From the NCBI GenBank assembly GCA_035558955.1, contig DATMBX010000025.1:1-24347 (forward strand): a stretch of DNA of 24,347 bases, read 5' to 3'. The position numbers were made by a program, and so were the translations under genes. The notes beneath the pieces are model-generated. The model saw only the letters and a program-made list of their open reading frames with translations. It was not told the origin of the DNA and made no database searches. Below, one piece after another: positions 15,772 to 23,331 of this stretch; position 1 is the first letter of the stretch, and every line of letters starts with the position of its first letter. The DNA comes from DASVDE01 sp035558955. GTDB lineage: Bacteria > Actinomycetota > Thermoleophilia > Solirubrobacterales > 70-9.

Positions 15772-16739
15772 CACCATCCCCCTTCCCTTCCGCTGTTCCT
15801 TTTGTGTCCTATGCGGACAAAAGGAACAGCGGAGCGGAGATGGAGGATGAGAGCGGCGGGAACCGAGGCGATCGCGACCAGCTGATGAAGCAGGTGCAGC
15901 CCCACCCCACCCAGCAGCAGTTCGAGCCCGCCGCGGCGGTGGAGCAGCGAGTAGAAGGGGCGGTTGAGCGCCAACACGGCGAGCAACGAGGCCGCGGCGA
16001 GACGTGGCTTCCGAGTCAGGGCGGCCAGGGCGAGCGTCAGCGTCGCCAAAGCGCTCATCCGATGTCGCATCCCAAGGTTGAGAGCCCCCTCCCCACCCCG
16101 CCTTTGTTCGAGCAACAGCCGCATCCAGGGAACCCCCCGGCGAGCGAAGTCGGTGCGGACCATGCTCACCGGGGTCCAAGCCTTCAGATGGCGGCCGCAA
16201 ATCGCCGGGTCGAGCAGGAGGCGGGCGCCACTCTCGCGCAGGCGCATCCCCAACTCGATGTCCTCGATGCTGGAGTCGGGGAAGCGGCCGGCATCGAAGC
16301 CGCCGATCGCCTCGAAGGCTTCGCGGCGCACCGCCCCCAGCCCCGCCCAGAAGGTCTCCGCCTCTCCGGGCGAGGAGGCGTGGACATGACGGTGCAGGAG
16401 GTTGCGGAAGCGGGAGGTGAGGCCGGGGGCGGCCGGTTCGTCGTCGTAGGCGCCGAACACGGCGGCCAGCTCGGGTTCCGCGGCGAAGCGGCTCGCGATC
16501 CGCGACAGGGCATCGGGGTGAACCTCGACGTCGGAATCGACGAAGACGATGACGTCGGCATCGCTGGCCCCGGCGCCGAGATTGCGCAGCGCCGCCGGTC
16601 CAGCGCCCGCCGGCTCTCGCGAGACGATCGTTTCGTCGGGCGACCTGGTTCCCGCTCCCAGCGCGGCGAGACAGGAATCCAGTGTCGGGGGGGCATCGCC
16701 GGCCGGAACGACCGCGGCCAGCGTCAGTGAGTCGGACAT
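15771..16739 (-). CDS. Family 2 glycosyltransferase with C-terminal membrane segments
   Basis: The 322-residue enzyme has a GT-A domain: LTLAAVVPAGDAPPTLDSCL, VIVFVDSDVEVHPDAL with the DxD (D68, D70), and SSIEDIELGMRLRESGARL with the catalytic-base ED motif. About 80 residues follow with two or three hydrophobic helices (ALATLTLALAAL, AAASLLAVLAL, LLHQLVAIASVPAALILHL), so it is membrane-bound. The last 20 or so residues (RSAVPFVRIGHKRNSGREGGW region) are mostly encoded by a Family II palindrome that overwrites or extends the natural C-terminus. It is the first gene of a three-gene operon; its stop overlaps the next ATG. The start ATG 16739 is embedded in an ATTAGG/CCTAAT palindrome facing the divergent flavoprotein gene. 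Confidence 0.9.
   Translation of the reverse strand: MSDSLTLAAVVPAGDAPPTLDSCLAALGAGTRSPDETIVSREPAGAGPAALRNLGAGASDADVIVFVDSDVEVHPDALSRIASRFAAEPELAAVFGAYDDEPAAPGLTSRFRNLLHRHVHASSPGEAETFWAGLGAVRREAFEAIGGFDAGRFPDSSIEDIELGMRLRESGARLLLDPAICGRHLKAWTPVSMVRTDFARRGVPWMRLLLEQRRGGEGALNLGMRHRMSALATLTLALAALTRKPRLAAASLLAVLALNRPFYSLLHRRGGLELLLGGVGLHLLHQLVAIASVPAALILHLRSAVPFVRIGHKRNSGREGGW
15789..15833. repeat. Family II intragenic palindrome, copy 2 (3' end of the GT2 gene)
   Basis: Arms of 17 nt are perfect complements (15789-15805 tccgctgttccttttgt; 15817-15833), with an 11-nt loop gtcctatgcgg. Total is 45 nt, 15 codons, in frame. It encodes SAVPFVRIGHKRNSG of the GT2 tail and ends 16 bp before the stop codon. 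Confidence 0.93.
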
Positions 16740-16753
16740 TAGGGATACCTAAT
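16738..16753. promoter_or_regulatory. Palindrome at the divergent GT2 / flavoprotein promoter
   Basis: ATTAGG-gata-CCTAAT, a 16-bp perfect inverted repeat, covers the GT2 start codon and lies 22 bp before the divergent flavoprotein ATG. TAGCAT (16753-16758) could be the -10 box of the flavoprotein gene. The position suggests an operator controlling both genes. The half-sites resemble an iron box, but the spacing is 5 bp too short for DtxR/IdeR. Confidence 0.35.
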
Positions 16754-16774
16754 AGCATCTTCCGCCGCCCCCCG

Positions 16775-18268
16775 ATGGCACCCTCCTCTTCCAACAGCCT
16801 CCCCGTCGCGGTTCTGGGCGCCGGCCCAGCCGGCCTCACCGCCGCCTACCTGCTCGCCAAGCGCGGCCGGCCGGTGATCGTCTTCGAGGCGACGAGCTCG
16901 ATCGGCGGCCTGGCGCAAACCGTGGTCGAGGACGGAAACCGCTTCGACCTCGGCGGCCATCGCTTCTTCACCAAGAGCCCCGAGGTCTCGGCGCTGTGGG
17001 ATGAGATCCTCGGGCCGGAAATGCTGGTGCGTCCGCGGCTCTCGCGGATCTACTGGCGCGGGCGCTTCGTCGAGTACCCGCTGCGAGGGACCGACGTGAT
17101 CGCCAAGGTCGGGCCGGTCGAGCTGGTCCGCTGCGCGGCCTCCTACGCCCGCGCCCGAATCGGACGCAAGCGCCCGGCGGTCAGCTTCGAGGACTGGGTG
17201 ACGGCGCGCTTCGGCCGCCGTCTCTTCGAGCTCTTCTTCAAGACCTACACGGAGAAGGTCTGGGGCGTGTCCACCCGCGAGCTGCGCGCCGAGTGGGCGG
17301 CGCAGCGGATCAACGACCTCTCGCTGTGGGGCGCGGTGCGAGCGGCGCTGCCGGGCCGGCACGGCGAGGGACCGAAGAGTCTGATTGAGGAGTTCCGCTA
17401 CCCCCGGTTGGGACCGGGTCAGATGTGGGAGGAGATGGCGCGGCGGATCGTCGAGGCGGGCGGGGAGCTTCGCCTCGAGGCGCCGGTCGACGGCATACGG
17501 ATGGAGGGCGAGCGCGTCGCCGCGGTCTCGGCCGGCGGCGAGGAAGTGGCGGTGTCGGCGGCGATCTCCTCGGCCCCCCTGCGAAGCGCCGTCGGGATGG
17601 CGAGCCCCTCCCCCCCGGCCGCGGTCGCCCAGGCCGCCCAGGGGCTGCGCTACCGCGACTTCGTCACCGTCGCCCTGACGATCGACGGCGCCCCGCCCTT
17701 CCCCGACAATTGGGTCTACGTCCATGACCCCCGTGCCCGCGTCGGCCGTATCCAGAACTTCCGCGCCTGGAGCCCCTGGATGACCCCCGACCCGCGCCGC
17801 TCCTGCGTCGGGCTGGAGTACTTCTGCTTCGAGGGCGACGAGCTGTGGGAGATGGAGGATGAGGCTCTCGTCGCCCTGGCGCGAGAGGAGGTCGAGACGC
17901 TGGGGTTGGTCCCCGCCGAGCGGGTGGCCGGCGGCCACGTGGTCAGGGTGCCCAAGGCCTATCCGATCTACGACGCGGAGTACGCCGAGCGCGTCACCCG
18001 CATCCGCGCCTGGCTCGACCGCATCCCCAACCTGCAGCAGATCGGCCGCAACGGCCTCCATCGTTACAACAACTCAGATCACTCGATGCTGACCGCGATG
18101 CGCGCGGTCGAGAACCTCTGCGACGGCGCCGGCCACGACATCTGGGCCGTCAACGCGGACAGCGCGTACCACGAGCGGGAAGAGCCAGACGAGCAGCCGT
18201 ACCTTCGGGCGCCGGCAACGCCAGCCATGTCCGAGCACCTCGCCGCCGCACAACCGGCACCGCGCTGA
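16775..18268 (+). CDS. FAD-dependent oxidoreductase (UDP-galactopyranose mutase / protoporphyrinogen oxidase-like)
   Basis: The 497-residue flavoprotein begins with a textbook dinucleotide-binding motif, PVAVLGAGPAGLTAAYLLAKRG (GxGxxG at 15-20), and the acidic end of strand 2 (VFEATSSIGGLAQT). FDLGGHRFFTKSPEVSALWDEIL is characteristic of a subgroup related to UDP-galactopyranose mutase and HemY-type oxidases that sits among sugar-nucleotide and glycosyltransferase genes. The C-terminal FAD motif is NGLHRYNNSDHSMLTAMRAVENL. HDIWAVNADSAYHE matches the normal end, after which about 25 residues form a non-conserved tail. This tail overlaps the 3' end of the opposing GT-C-like gene by 119 bp. Substrate is unknown; context suggests a glycan or polyprenyl-linked sugar. 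Confidence 0.88.
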   Translation: MAPSSSNSLPVAVLGAGPAGLTAAYLLAKRGRPVIVFEATSSIGGLAQTVVEDGNRFDLGGHRFFTKSPEVSALWDEILGPEMLVRPRLSRIYWRGRFVEYPLRGTDVIAKVGPVELVRCAASYARARIGRKRPAVSFEDWVTARFGRRLFELFFKTYTEKVWGVSTRELRAEWAAQRINDLSLWGAVRAALPGRHGEGPKSLIEEFRYPRLGPGQMWEEMARRIVEAGGELRLEAPVDGIRMEGERVAAVSAGGEEVAVSAAISSAPLRSAVGMASPSPPAAVAQAAQGLRYRDFVTVALTIDGAPPFPDNWVYVHDPRARVGRIQNFRAWSPWMTPDPRRSCVGLEYFCFEGDELWEMEDEALVALAREEVETLGLVPAERVAGGHVVRVPKAYPIYDAEYAERVTRIRAWLDRIPNLQQIGRNGLHRYNNSDHSMLTAMRAVENLCDGAGHDIWAVNADSAYHEREEPDEQPYLRAPATPAMSEHLAAAQPAPR

Positions 18269-19574
18269 TCGGCAGGTCGAGCTTCCAGGCAACGGGAGTC
18301 TGGACGAGGAGCTGGGTGACCCCGACGCGGTTGCCGCAGGCGAGGAGGCGATCGGAACCGATCCGGTCGATCTGGCCGAAGAGGGCGTCGATCGAGTTCG
18401 ACTGGCGATTGACGGTCCGAAGGTCGTCGGGGATCTGCACGGCGCGCAGGGCGAAGCCGCCGGCGCCAAGAACAAGCGCGGCGATCGCAATCGTGGCGAG
18501 AGCGCCCCTCGCAGCGCCGGCCCGAGCGAAACCGACTCCTCCAACAACGGCAATGACGGCAGTGGCCGGAGCGAGGAAGCGTGGCAAGCCAGCGAAACCG
18601 GCCACGGCCATGACCGCGACCAGGGCGATCCAGGCAAAGGCGCCGGCCAGCAGCCCCCAAACCACCGCGTCTCCCCCGGGCCGCACCCCCTCCCCACCCC
18701 TGGTGCAACGTTTTGTCCCCCTATATAGGGGACAAAACGTTGCACCATCTGCTTGACGGGCAAAAAGGGCTACGCCGATCCAGATCGCGGCCAGGGGGGC
18801 GATCAGAGCTCGGCCGAAGACATCGGCGATCTCGCTCAGCTCCAAACCGCCGTTGCGGGCCGTCTCCGATCCCTCCAGCGGGTTGCCGGCGCCGATCAGG
18901 TCGGGGGCGAACCAGGCGAGCGGGATCAGGATCGCCGCGGCGAGCGCGTGGGAGAGCAGGCTCGACTCCTCTCCCCGCCCGGGCATCTCCCGCACCGCTT
19001 CTCCGCGCCGCTCGCGCCGGATCTCCCAGACCGCCCAAGCCGCGAGGAACGCCCAGCACTCGGGTCGCAGCAGCGACGCTGCGGCCCCGAGCCAGAGGGC
19101 GGCGACGGGGCGGCGCTCCAACGCGACCGCCACCGCGGCGAGGATGAGCGCTACGCCCATCGGCTCCGAGAGGCCGCCGGTGAACTGGCGGGTCGGCGGT
19201 GTGAAGGCATCGCCGGTCAGCGCCACCGAGGCGGCGGCGAGCGCCGCGCCCGCGTAGCGCCAGCGACCGGCCTCGGGGCCGGCCAGGCGCGCGACGAGCC
19301 AGGCGGCGAGCGCCGGCGCCAGCAGCCAGCCCGTCCGCGCGACGAGCAGCCATGCCTCCGGCGCCGCCTCGCCGAGCAGCGAGAACGGCGCGTCGACGAA
19401 GACGGGCAGCGGCTTCCAGGACGGCCCCGCTTCGGTTGCGAGGTCGAGGTGGACCAGTTCCCGTCCCCAGACCAACCAGCCCCAGGGGTCGTAGACGGGC
19501 TGGTAAGGGAGCAGCAGCGAGAGCGCCGCCAGGGCGACGGCGGCCGCGGCGGCGATCCGGAGCGAGCGGGACAC
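18150..19574 (-). CDS. Polytopic membrane protein, probable GT-C-type glycosyltransferase, with palindrome-encoded loop
   Basis: GTG 19574 is the first start inside this gene's own sequence (5 bp after the permease stop) and gives 474 residues. It has about ten hydrophobic helices. After the first helix comes YQPVYDPWGWLVWGREL; an Asp-Pro in the first extracytoplasmic loop is what lipid-linked-sugar-using GT-C enzymes show. PSWKPLPVFVDAPFSLLG and TRQFTGGLSEPMG are further conserved-looking loops. The C-terminal third is soluble (RTVNRQSNSIDALFGQIDRI). Residues 277-292 (ATFCPLYRGTKRC region) come from a Family II palindrome and fall in the loop between the helices ending ALFAR and starting AVVWGLL, a place that can tolerate extra residues. 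The exact family is not certain. Confidence 0.8.
   Translation of the reverse strand: MSRSLRIAAAAAVALAALSLLLPYQPVYDPWGWLVWGRELVHLDLATEAGPSWKPLPVFVDAPFSLLGEAAPEAWLLVARTGWLLAPALAAWLVARLAGPEAGRWRYAGAALAAASVALTGDAFTPPTRQFTGGLSEPMGVALILAAVAVALERRPVAALWLGAAASLLRPECWAFLAAWAVWEIRRERRGEAVREMPGRGEESSLLSHALAAAILIPLAWFAPDLIGAGNPLEGSETARNGGLELSEIADVFGRALIAPLAAIWIGVALFARQADGATFCPLYRGTKRCTRGGEGVRPGGDAVVWGLLAGAFAWIALVAVMAVAGFAGLPRFLAPATAVIAVVGGVGFARAGAARGALATIAIAALVLGAGGFALRAVQIPDDLRTVNRQSNSIDALFGQIDRIGSDRLLACGNRVGVTQLLVQTPVAWKLDLPISAVPVVRRRGARTWLALPAPEGTAARLALPARGTRCPR
18701..18747. repeat. Family II intragenic palindrome, copy 3 (in the GT-C-like gene)
   Basis: Arms of 20 nt are perfect complements (18701-18720 and 18728-18747; left arm begins tggtgcaacgttttg), with a 7-nt loop ctatata. 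The host reading frame runs through it without a stop. It is the longest and most perfect of the three copies, perhaps the youngest. Confidence 0.95.
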
Positions 19575-19579
19575 CGTGT

Positions 19580-21148
19580 TCAGGGGCGCGTCGCGCCGCG
19601 CTCGCTGAGCAGGTAGACGGGCACGGCGGCGACCAGCAGGAGCACCAGTGCCGGGATCGCGCTTGCCTCGTAGAAGCCGAAACTGGTCTGGGTCCAGATG
19701 TCGGTGGCCAGGGTCTCGAAGCCGATCGGGGCCAGAATCAGCGTCGCCGGCAACTCCTTCATCGCGTGCAGGAAGATCAGCGCCGCGCCGGCCAGCACGC
19801 CGCCGCGCGCCAGCGGCACGGTGACGGTACGGAAGACTTCCGCCCGTCCCCGCCCCAGTCCGCGGGCCGCCTCCTCGATGCGCGGGGAGACCTGCAGAAG
19901 GGAGGCGGCGATCGGCCCGATCCCGAGCGGCAGGTAATGGATCGTCAGGGCGAAGACCAACAGCGCGGTCGTCTGGTAGAGCGGCGGCACAAGGCGGGTG
20001 GCGAAGAAGACGAGGGCGAGGGCGACGAGGATCCCGGGCAGCGCGTAGCCCGCGTGGGAGGCCCGCTCGACCAGGCGGCTGGCCGGCCTCGGATATCGCA
20101 CCGCGAGGGCGGCGACGACGAGCGCGGCGACCCCGCCCAGCGCCGCGGCGCCGCCGGATACGAGCAAGGAGTTGCCGCCCAGCGCCGCCGCGCGCTGCCA
20201 TGTGGTGGCGCCGGTGGAGACCCCCTCCGCCGCCCAGTAGGCGAGCACCGTGACCGGCAGCGCGAAGGCGACCAGCACCACCGTCGCGCAGAAGGCGAGC
20301 GCCGGCCAGCGCCAGCGGCCGAGCCGGTACGGCCGGGCGGGGCGAAGCGTCCCCGGCCCGAGCCGGTGGACCACTTTCGCCGAGCGCAGCCGCGAGCTGA
20401 GCAGCAGCAGGCCGAGCATCACGATCACCAGCACAGCGCCGAGGGCCGCCGCCGCGGTGCGGTCGAAGCTGGAGCGGTAGGCGACGTAGATCTCCCGCGT
20501 GAAGGAGTCGAAGCGCAGCAGCGAGACGGCGCCGAAGTCGCTGACCGCGTAGAGAGCGACGAGCAGCCCGCCCGCCGCAAGAACCGGCCACAGCTGCGGC
20601 ATGACGATGCTGCGAAAGACCTCGAGCGGCCCGCGCCCCATTGCCCGCGCCGCGTCCTCCAACTGCGGGTCGATCCGCTTCAGCGCGCCCCGCAGGGGGA
20701 TCAGCACCAGCGGATAGGTGAAAAGGCTGAGGACCAGCCAGGCGCCGGGGAAGCCGTAGATCGAGGGCAGCCGCTCCACCCCGAGCGCGTCCCGCAGCAT
20801 CCCGTTCGGCCCCAAGGCCGCGACGAAGAGGTAGGCGCCCACGTAGCTGGGAATGACCAGCGGCAGCGTGCAGAGCGCCGCCCAGACGCGGCGGCCGGGA
20901 AGGTCCGTTCGCACGGTGAGCCAACCGATCGGCAGGGCGATCGCGATCGCCGTCGCCGTGACCGCGGCGGTCAGCGCCAGGGTCCGGGCGAGGATCGCCG
21001 CCGTGCGCGAGGTCAGCGCCGTCGCGAGCGCGTCGGAGAGGTCGCCGGCGACGACCACGAACAGGTAGGCCGCCGGCAGCACCGCCGCGGCGCCGACGGC
21101 GACGCCAGCCAGGAGAAGCCAGGCCGGAGCCGGGCGGGGGGCGGCCAC
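19580..21148 (-). CDS. fbpB: Ferric-iron ABC transporter, fused double permease
   Basis: GTG 21148 overlaps the stop of the binding-protein gene (TAGTG), and the next codons lead straight into the first membrane helix; 522 residues, the usual size of FbpB/SfuB-type permeases. Two homologous halves of about six helices each are visible. Each half has an ATPase-contact EAA loop: EDAARAMGRGPLEVFRSIVMPQ in the first, EEAARGLGRGRAEVFRTVTVPLARGG in the second. It forms the membrane channel for iron delivered by FbpA and driven by the ATPase FbpC, which is encoded divergently. It is followed after 5 bp by the GT-C-like gene, apparently in the same message. Confidence 0.94.
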   Translation of the reverse strand: MAAPRPAPAWLLLAGVAVGAAAVLPAAYLFVVVAGDLSDALATALTSRTAAILARTLALTAAVTATAIAIALPIGWLTVRTDLPGRRVWAALCTLPLVIPSYVGAYLFVAALGPNGMLRDALGVERLPSIYGFPGAWLVLSLFTYPLVLIPLRGALKRIDPQLEDAARAMGRGPLEVFRSIVMPQLWPVLAAGGLLVALYAVSDFGAVSLLRFDSFTREIYVAYRSSFDRTAAAALGAVLVIVMLGLLLLSSRLRSAKVVHRLGPGTLRPARPYRLGRWRWPALAFCATVVLVAFALPVTVLAYWAAEGVSTGATTWQRAAALGGNSLLVSGGAAALGGVAALVVAALAVRYPRPASRLVERASHAGYALPGILVALALVFFATRLVPPLYQTTALLVFALTIHYLPLGIGPIAASLLQVSPRIEEAARGLGRGRAEVFRTVTVPLARGGVLAGAALIFLHAMKELPATLILAPIGFETLATDIWTQTSFGFYEASAIPALVLLLVAAVPVYLLSERGATRP

Positions 21149-22200
21149 TAGAGCGCTCCGCTCTCCTGCATCAGCTCGATCGTCGCCTGCAGCTCGCCGA
21201 GATCGACCAAGTCGACCGGGGAGTTGGGAATCTCTGCCAGCGGCACGCTCAGCGAGGGATCTGGCTCGGACCCCTTCGCCACCGGGTACTCCTTGGAACT
21301 GAAGGTGAAGTACTCCTGGCTGGGACGGGAGAGCAGCGAGCGGACGAAGTCGAAGGCCTCCTCCTTGCGCTCGCTCGATTCCAAGACCCCGACCGTGGTC
21401 AGCAACATCAGCGAACCGAGGCCGCCGCGCGGGAAATGGGCCTTGACCGGATAGCCGGCGCCCTCCTCCGCGACCGCCTGGGCCACGTAGTAGTGGTTGA
21501 TCAAGCCTGCATCGATCTCCCCAGCGGCGATCGCGTCGCGGATCGCGACGTTGTTCGGATAGCTCTTGGCGCCGTTGTCGACCATCGCCTCCAGCCACTC
21601 GCGGGTGCGCTCGTCGCCGTAGCGAGCGCGCAGCGCGGTCACGTACTCCTGCATGCTGGAGCTGGCCGGGGACCAGCCGACGCGATCGGACCATCTGGGG
21701 GCGGTGAACTCGAAGGGGGACTCTGGTACCTCCGAAGGCGGGACGGCGTCCTCGTTGTAGGCGATCACCCGGGCGCGACCGGTGATCCCGACCCAGCGGC
21801 CCCGCGGATCGCGGAAGCGAGCCGGCAAGCGGTCGAGGATGTCCCGTGGCAGCTTCGCCAACAGTCCAGCGTCGGCAACCGCGCCGATCGCCCCCGGCTC
21901 CTGGGCGAAGAAGACGTCGGCGGGGGAGGCGTCACCCTCTTCGATCAGCGTCGCCGCCAGGTCGGCGGTGTCGGCGAAGCGAACCTGGACGTCGCGGTCT
22001 GCCTCGGCCTCGTAGCGATCGACGGCGCCGCCGACAGCAGCCGGGATCCGCCCCGAGTAGAGCGTGACCCCCTCGGCCTCGGGCTCCCCCGGCCCGCCGC
22101 CGGAGTCGGAGGTGTCGAAGCCGCAACCGGCGAGGATCGCGGCGGCGGCGATGGCGACAGCGGCTATCGGGAGCTTCTTTGAGCGTTGGCGGGCGTGCAT
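21148..22200 (-). CDS. fbpA: Iron ABC transporter substrate-binding lipoprotein
   Basis: The 350-residue lipoprotein has basic RQRSKK, a hydrophobic stretch and lipobox LAGC with the acylated C26. Type II periplasmic-binding-protein features follow: VTLYSGRIPAAV at the start of domain 1, DVFFAQEPGAIG, and INHYYVAQAV with the adjacent tyrosines Y237 and Y238 that coordinate Fe3+ in FbpA/FutA proteins. NNVAIRDAIAAGEIDAGL is equally typical. It captures ferric iron outside the membrane and hands it to FbpB. Transcription is probably repressed by iron through the box at 22227-22245. A GAGAGG lies shortly before the ATG. Confidence 0.94.
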   Translation of the reverse strand: MHARQRSKKLPIAAVAIAAAAILAGCGFDTSDSGGGPGEPEAEGVTLYSGRIPAAVGGAVDRYEAEADRDVQVRFADTADLAATLIEEGDASPADVFFAQEPGAIGAVADAGLLAKLPRDILDRLPARFRDPRGRWVGITGRARVIAYNEDAVPPSEVPESPFEFTAPRWSDRVGWSPASSSMQEYVTALRARYGDERTREWLEAMVDNGAKSYPNNVAIRDAIAAGEIDAGLINHYYVAQAVAEEGAGYPVKAHFPRGGLGSLMLLTTVGVLESSERKEEAFDFVRSLLSRPSQEYFTFSSKEYPVAKGSEPDPSLSVPLAEIPNSPVDLVDLGELQATIELMQESGAL

Positions 22201-22226
22201 GAGCCTCTCTGGGCGGGAGACGGAGG

Positions 22227-22249
22227 TTAGGTTCCCCTAATCTTAGGTT
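22227..22249. promoter_or_regulatory. DtxR/IdeR-like iron box and divergent fbpAB / fbpC promoter
   Basis: The 19-mer at 22227-22245 matches the iron-box consensus TTAGGTTAGSCTAACCTAA at 14 positions on the plus strand and about 15 on the minus strand (counted by eye). It overlaps TAGGTT (22244-22249), a -10 box 8 nt before the fbpC GTG, and on the minus strand TAAGAT (22245-22240), a candidate -10 for fbpA. Iron-loaded repressor bound here would block both genes. Confidence 0.75.
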
Positions 22250-22257
22250 TTCTGACT

Positions 22258-23331
22258 GTGGGACCCGATTCCGGCGGCGAAAGAGAGGCGCGTGGCGCAG
22301 AGTTGCGCCTGCGCGGCCTGCGCAAATCCTTCGGCGACGTCGTCGCCGTCGACGGGGTCGATCTCGACATAGAAGCGGGAACGACCTGCGCCCTGCTCGG
22401 CCCCAGCGGCTGCGGCAAGACGACGACCCTGCGCCTGATCGCCGGCCTCGAGACGCCCGACGCCGGCACGGTCGATATCGCCGGCGTGACCGTCTCCACC
22501 GCAGAGCGCTCTCTCCCTCCGGAGCGTCGCCGAATTGGCATGGTCTTCCAGGACTACGCCCTCTTCCCCCACCTCGACGTCGCCGGCAACGTCGGCTACG
22601 GCCTCGGCCGTCGCCCGGACGTCAAACGGGTAGAAGCGATGCTGGCGACGGTGGGACTGGAGGGGCTAGGCGGGCGCTACCCCTACGAGCTGTCGGGCGG
22701 GCAGCAGCAACGCGTCGCGCTGGCCCGCGCCCTCGTCGCCGACCCCTGCGCCGTCCTGCTCGACGAGCCCTTCTCCAACCTCGACGCCGGTCTGCGGGAG
22801 ATGGTGCGCAACGAGGCGCGCGAGATCCTCCAGGCGGCGGGCGTCACCTCGGTCTTCGTCACCCACGATCAGGAAGAGGCGCTCAGCGTCGCCGACGTGG
22901 TCGCGGTGATCAACGAAGGCCGGGTCGAGCAGGTCGGCACCCCCGAGGAGGTCTACTCGCGCCCGGCGACCCGCTGGGTGGCCGGCTTCCTCGGGGAGAT
23001 CGAGGTGCTGCCCGGAACCGCCTCGAACGGGAGCGTCACCTGCGAACTGGGCTCGCTGCCCAACCGAGCGGGGCTGACGGGCGATGTGGATGTCCTCGTG
23101 CGACCGGAGTCGCTGGCGGTCGACACCGTCGAGCCGGCCGATCGCCGCGGCAGCCCCGAGGCCATCGTCATTTCGCGCAGCTTCTACGGCCACGACCAGC
23201 TGCTGGAGCTGCGCCTCCCCTCCGGCGCAACAGTCCGAGCCCGCCGCCTCGGCTTCCCGGCCTGGCATCCCGGCGACCGGGTCCGGGTCTGGATCGAAGG
23301 CCCCGCCGACGTGCTCGCACGCAACGTGTGA
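22258..23331 (+). CDS. fbpC: Iron ABC transporter ATP-binding protein
   Basis: The 357-residue ATPase shows Walker A GPSGCGKTT (48-56), Q-loop VFQDYALFPHL, signature LSGGQQQR (145-152), Walker B CAVLLDEP (164-171), D-loop SNLDA and switch H203 in VTHDQEEAL. A C-terminal TOBE-type regulatory domain (about 240-350, VDVLVRPESL) places it in the FbpC/PotA/UgpC group. It powers FbpA/FbpB-dependent iron import. Start GTG 22258 lies 8 nt after a -10 box that overlaps the iron box, so the mRNA is likely leaderless and iron-repressed. Its stop overlaps the truA start (GTGA). Confidence 0.95.
   Translation: MGPDSGGEREARGAELRLRGLRKSFGDVVAVDGVDLDIEAGTTCALLGPSGCGKTTTLRLIAGLETPDAGTVDIAGVTVSTAERSLPPERRRIGMVFQDYALFPHLDVAGNVGYGLGRRPDVKRVEAMLATVGLEGLGGRYPYELSGGQQQRVALARALVADPCAVLLDEPFSNLDAGLREMVRNEAREILQAAGVTSVFVTHDQEEALSVADVVAVINEGRVEQVGTPEEVYSRPATRWVAGFLGEIEVLPGTASNGSVTCELGSLPNRAGLTGDVDVLVRPESLAVDTVEPADRRGSPEAIVISRSFYGHDQLLELRLPSGATVRARRLGFPAWHPGDRVRVWIEGPADVLARNV

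Noticed and set aside
15772..16839. Upstream extension of the Gfo/Idh/MocA frame across the GT2 gene
   Set aside because: The extension is the GT2 gene read in another frame; the true start is the ATG in TGATG at 15771.
19575..20924. Upstream extension of the GT-C-like frame across the permease gene
   Set aside because: It is a shadow of fbpB; the first convincing start is GTG 19574, after the permease stop.
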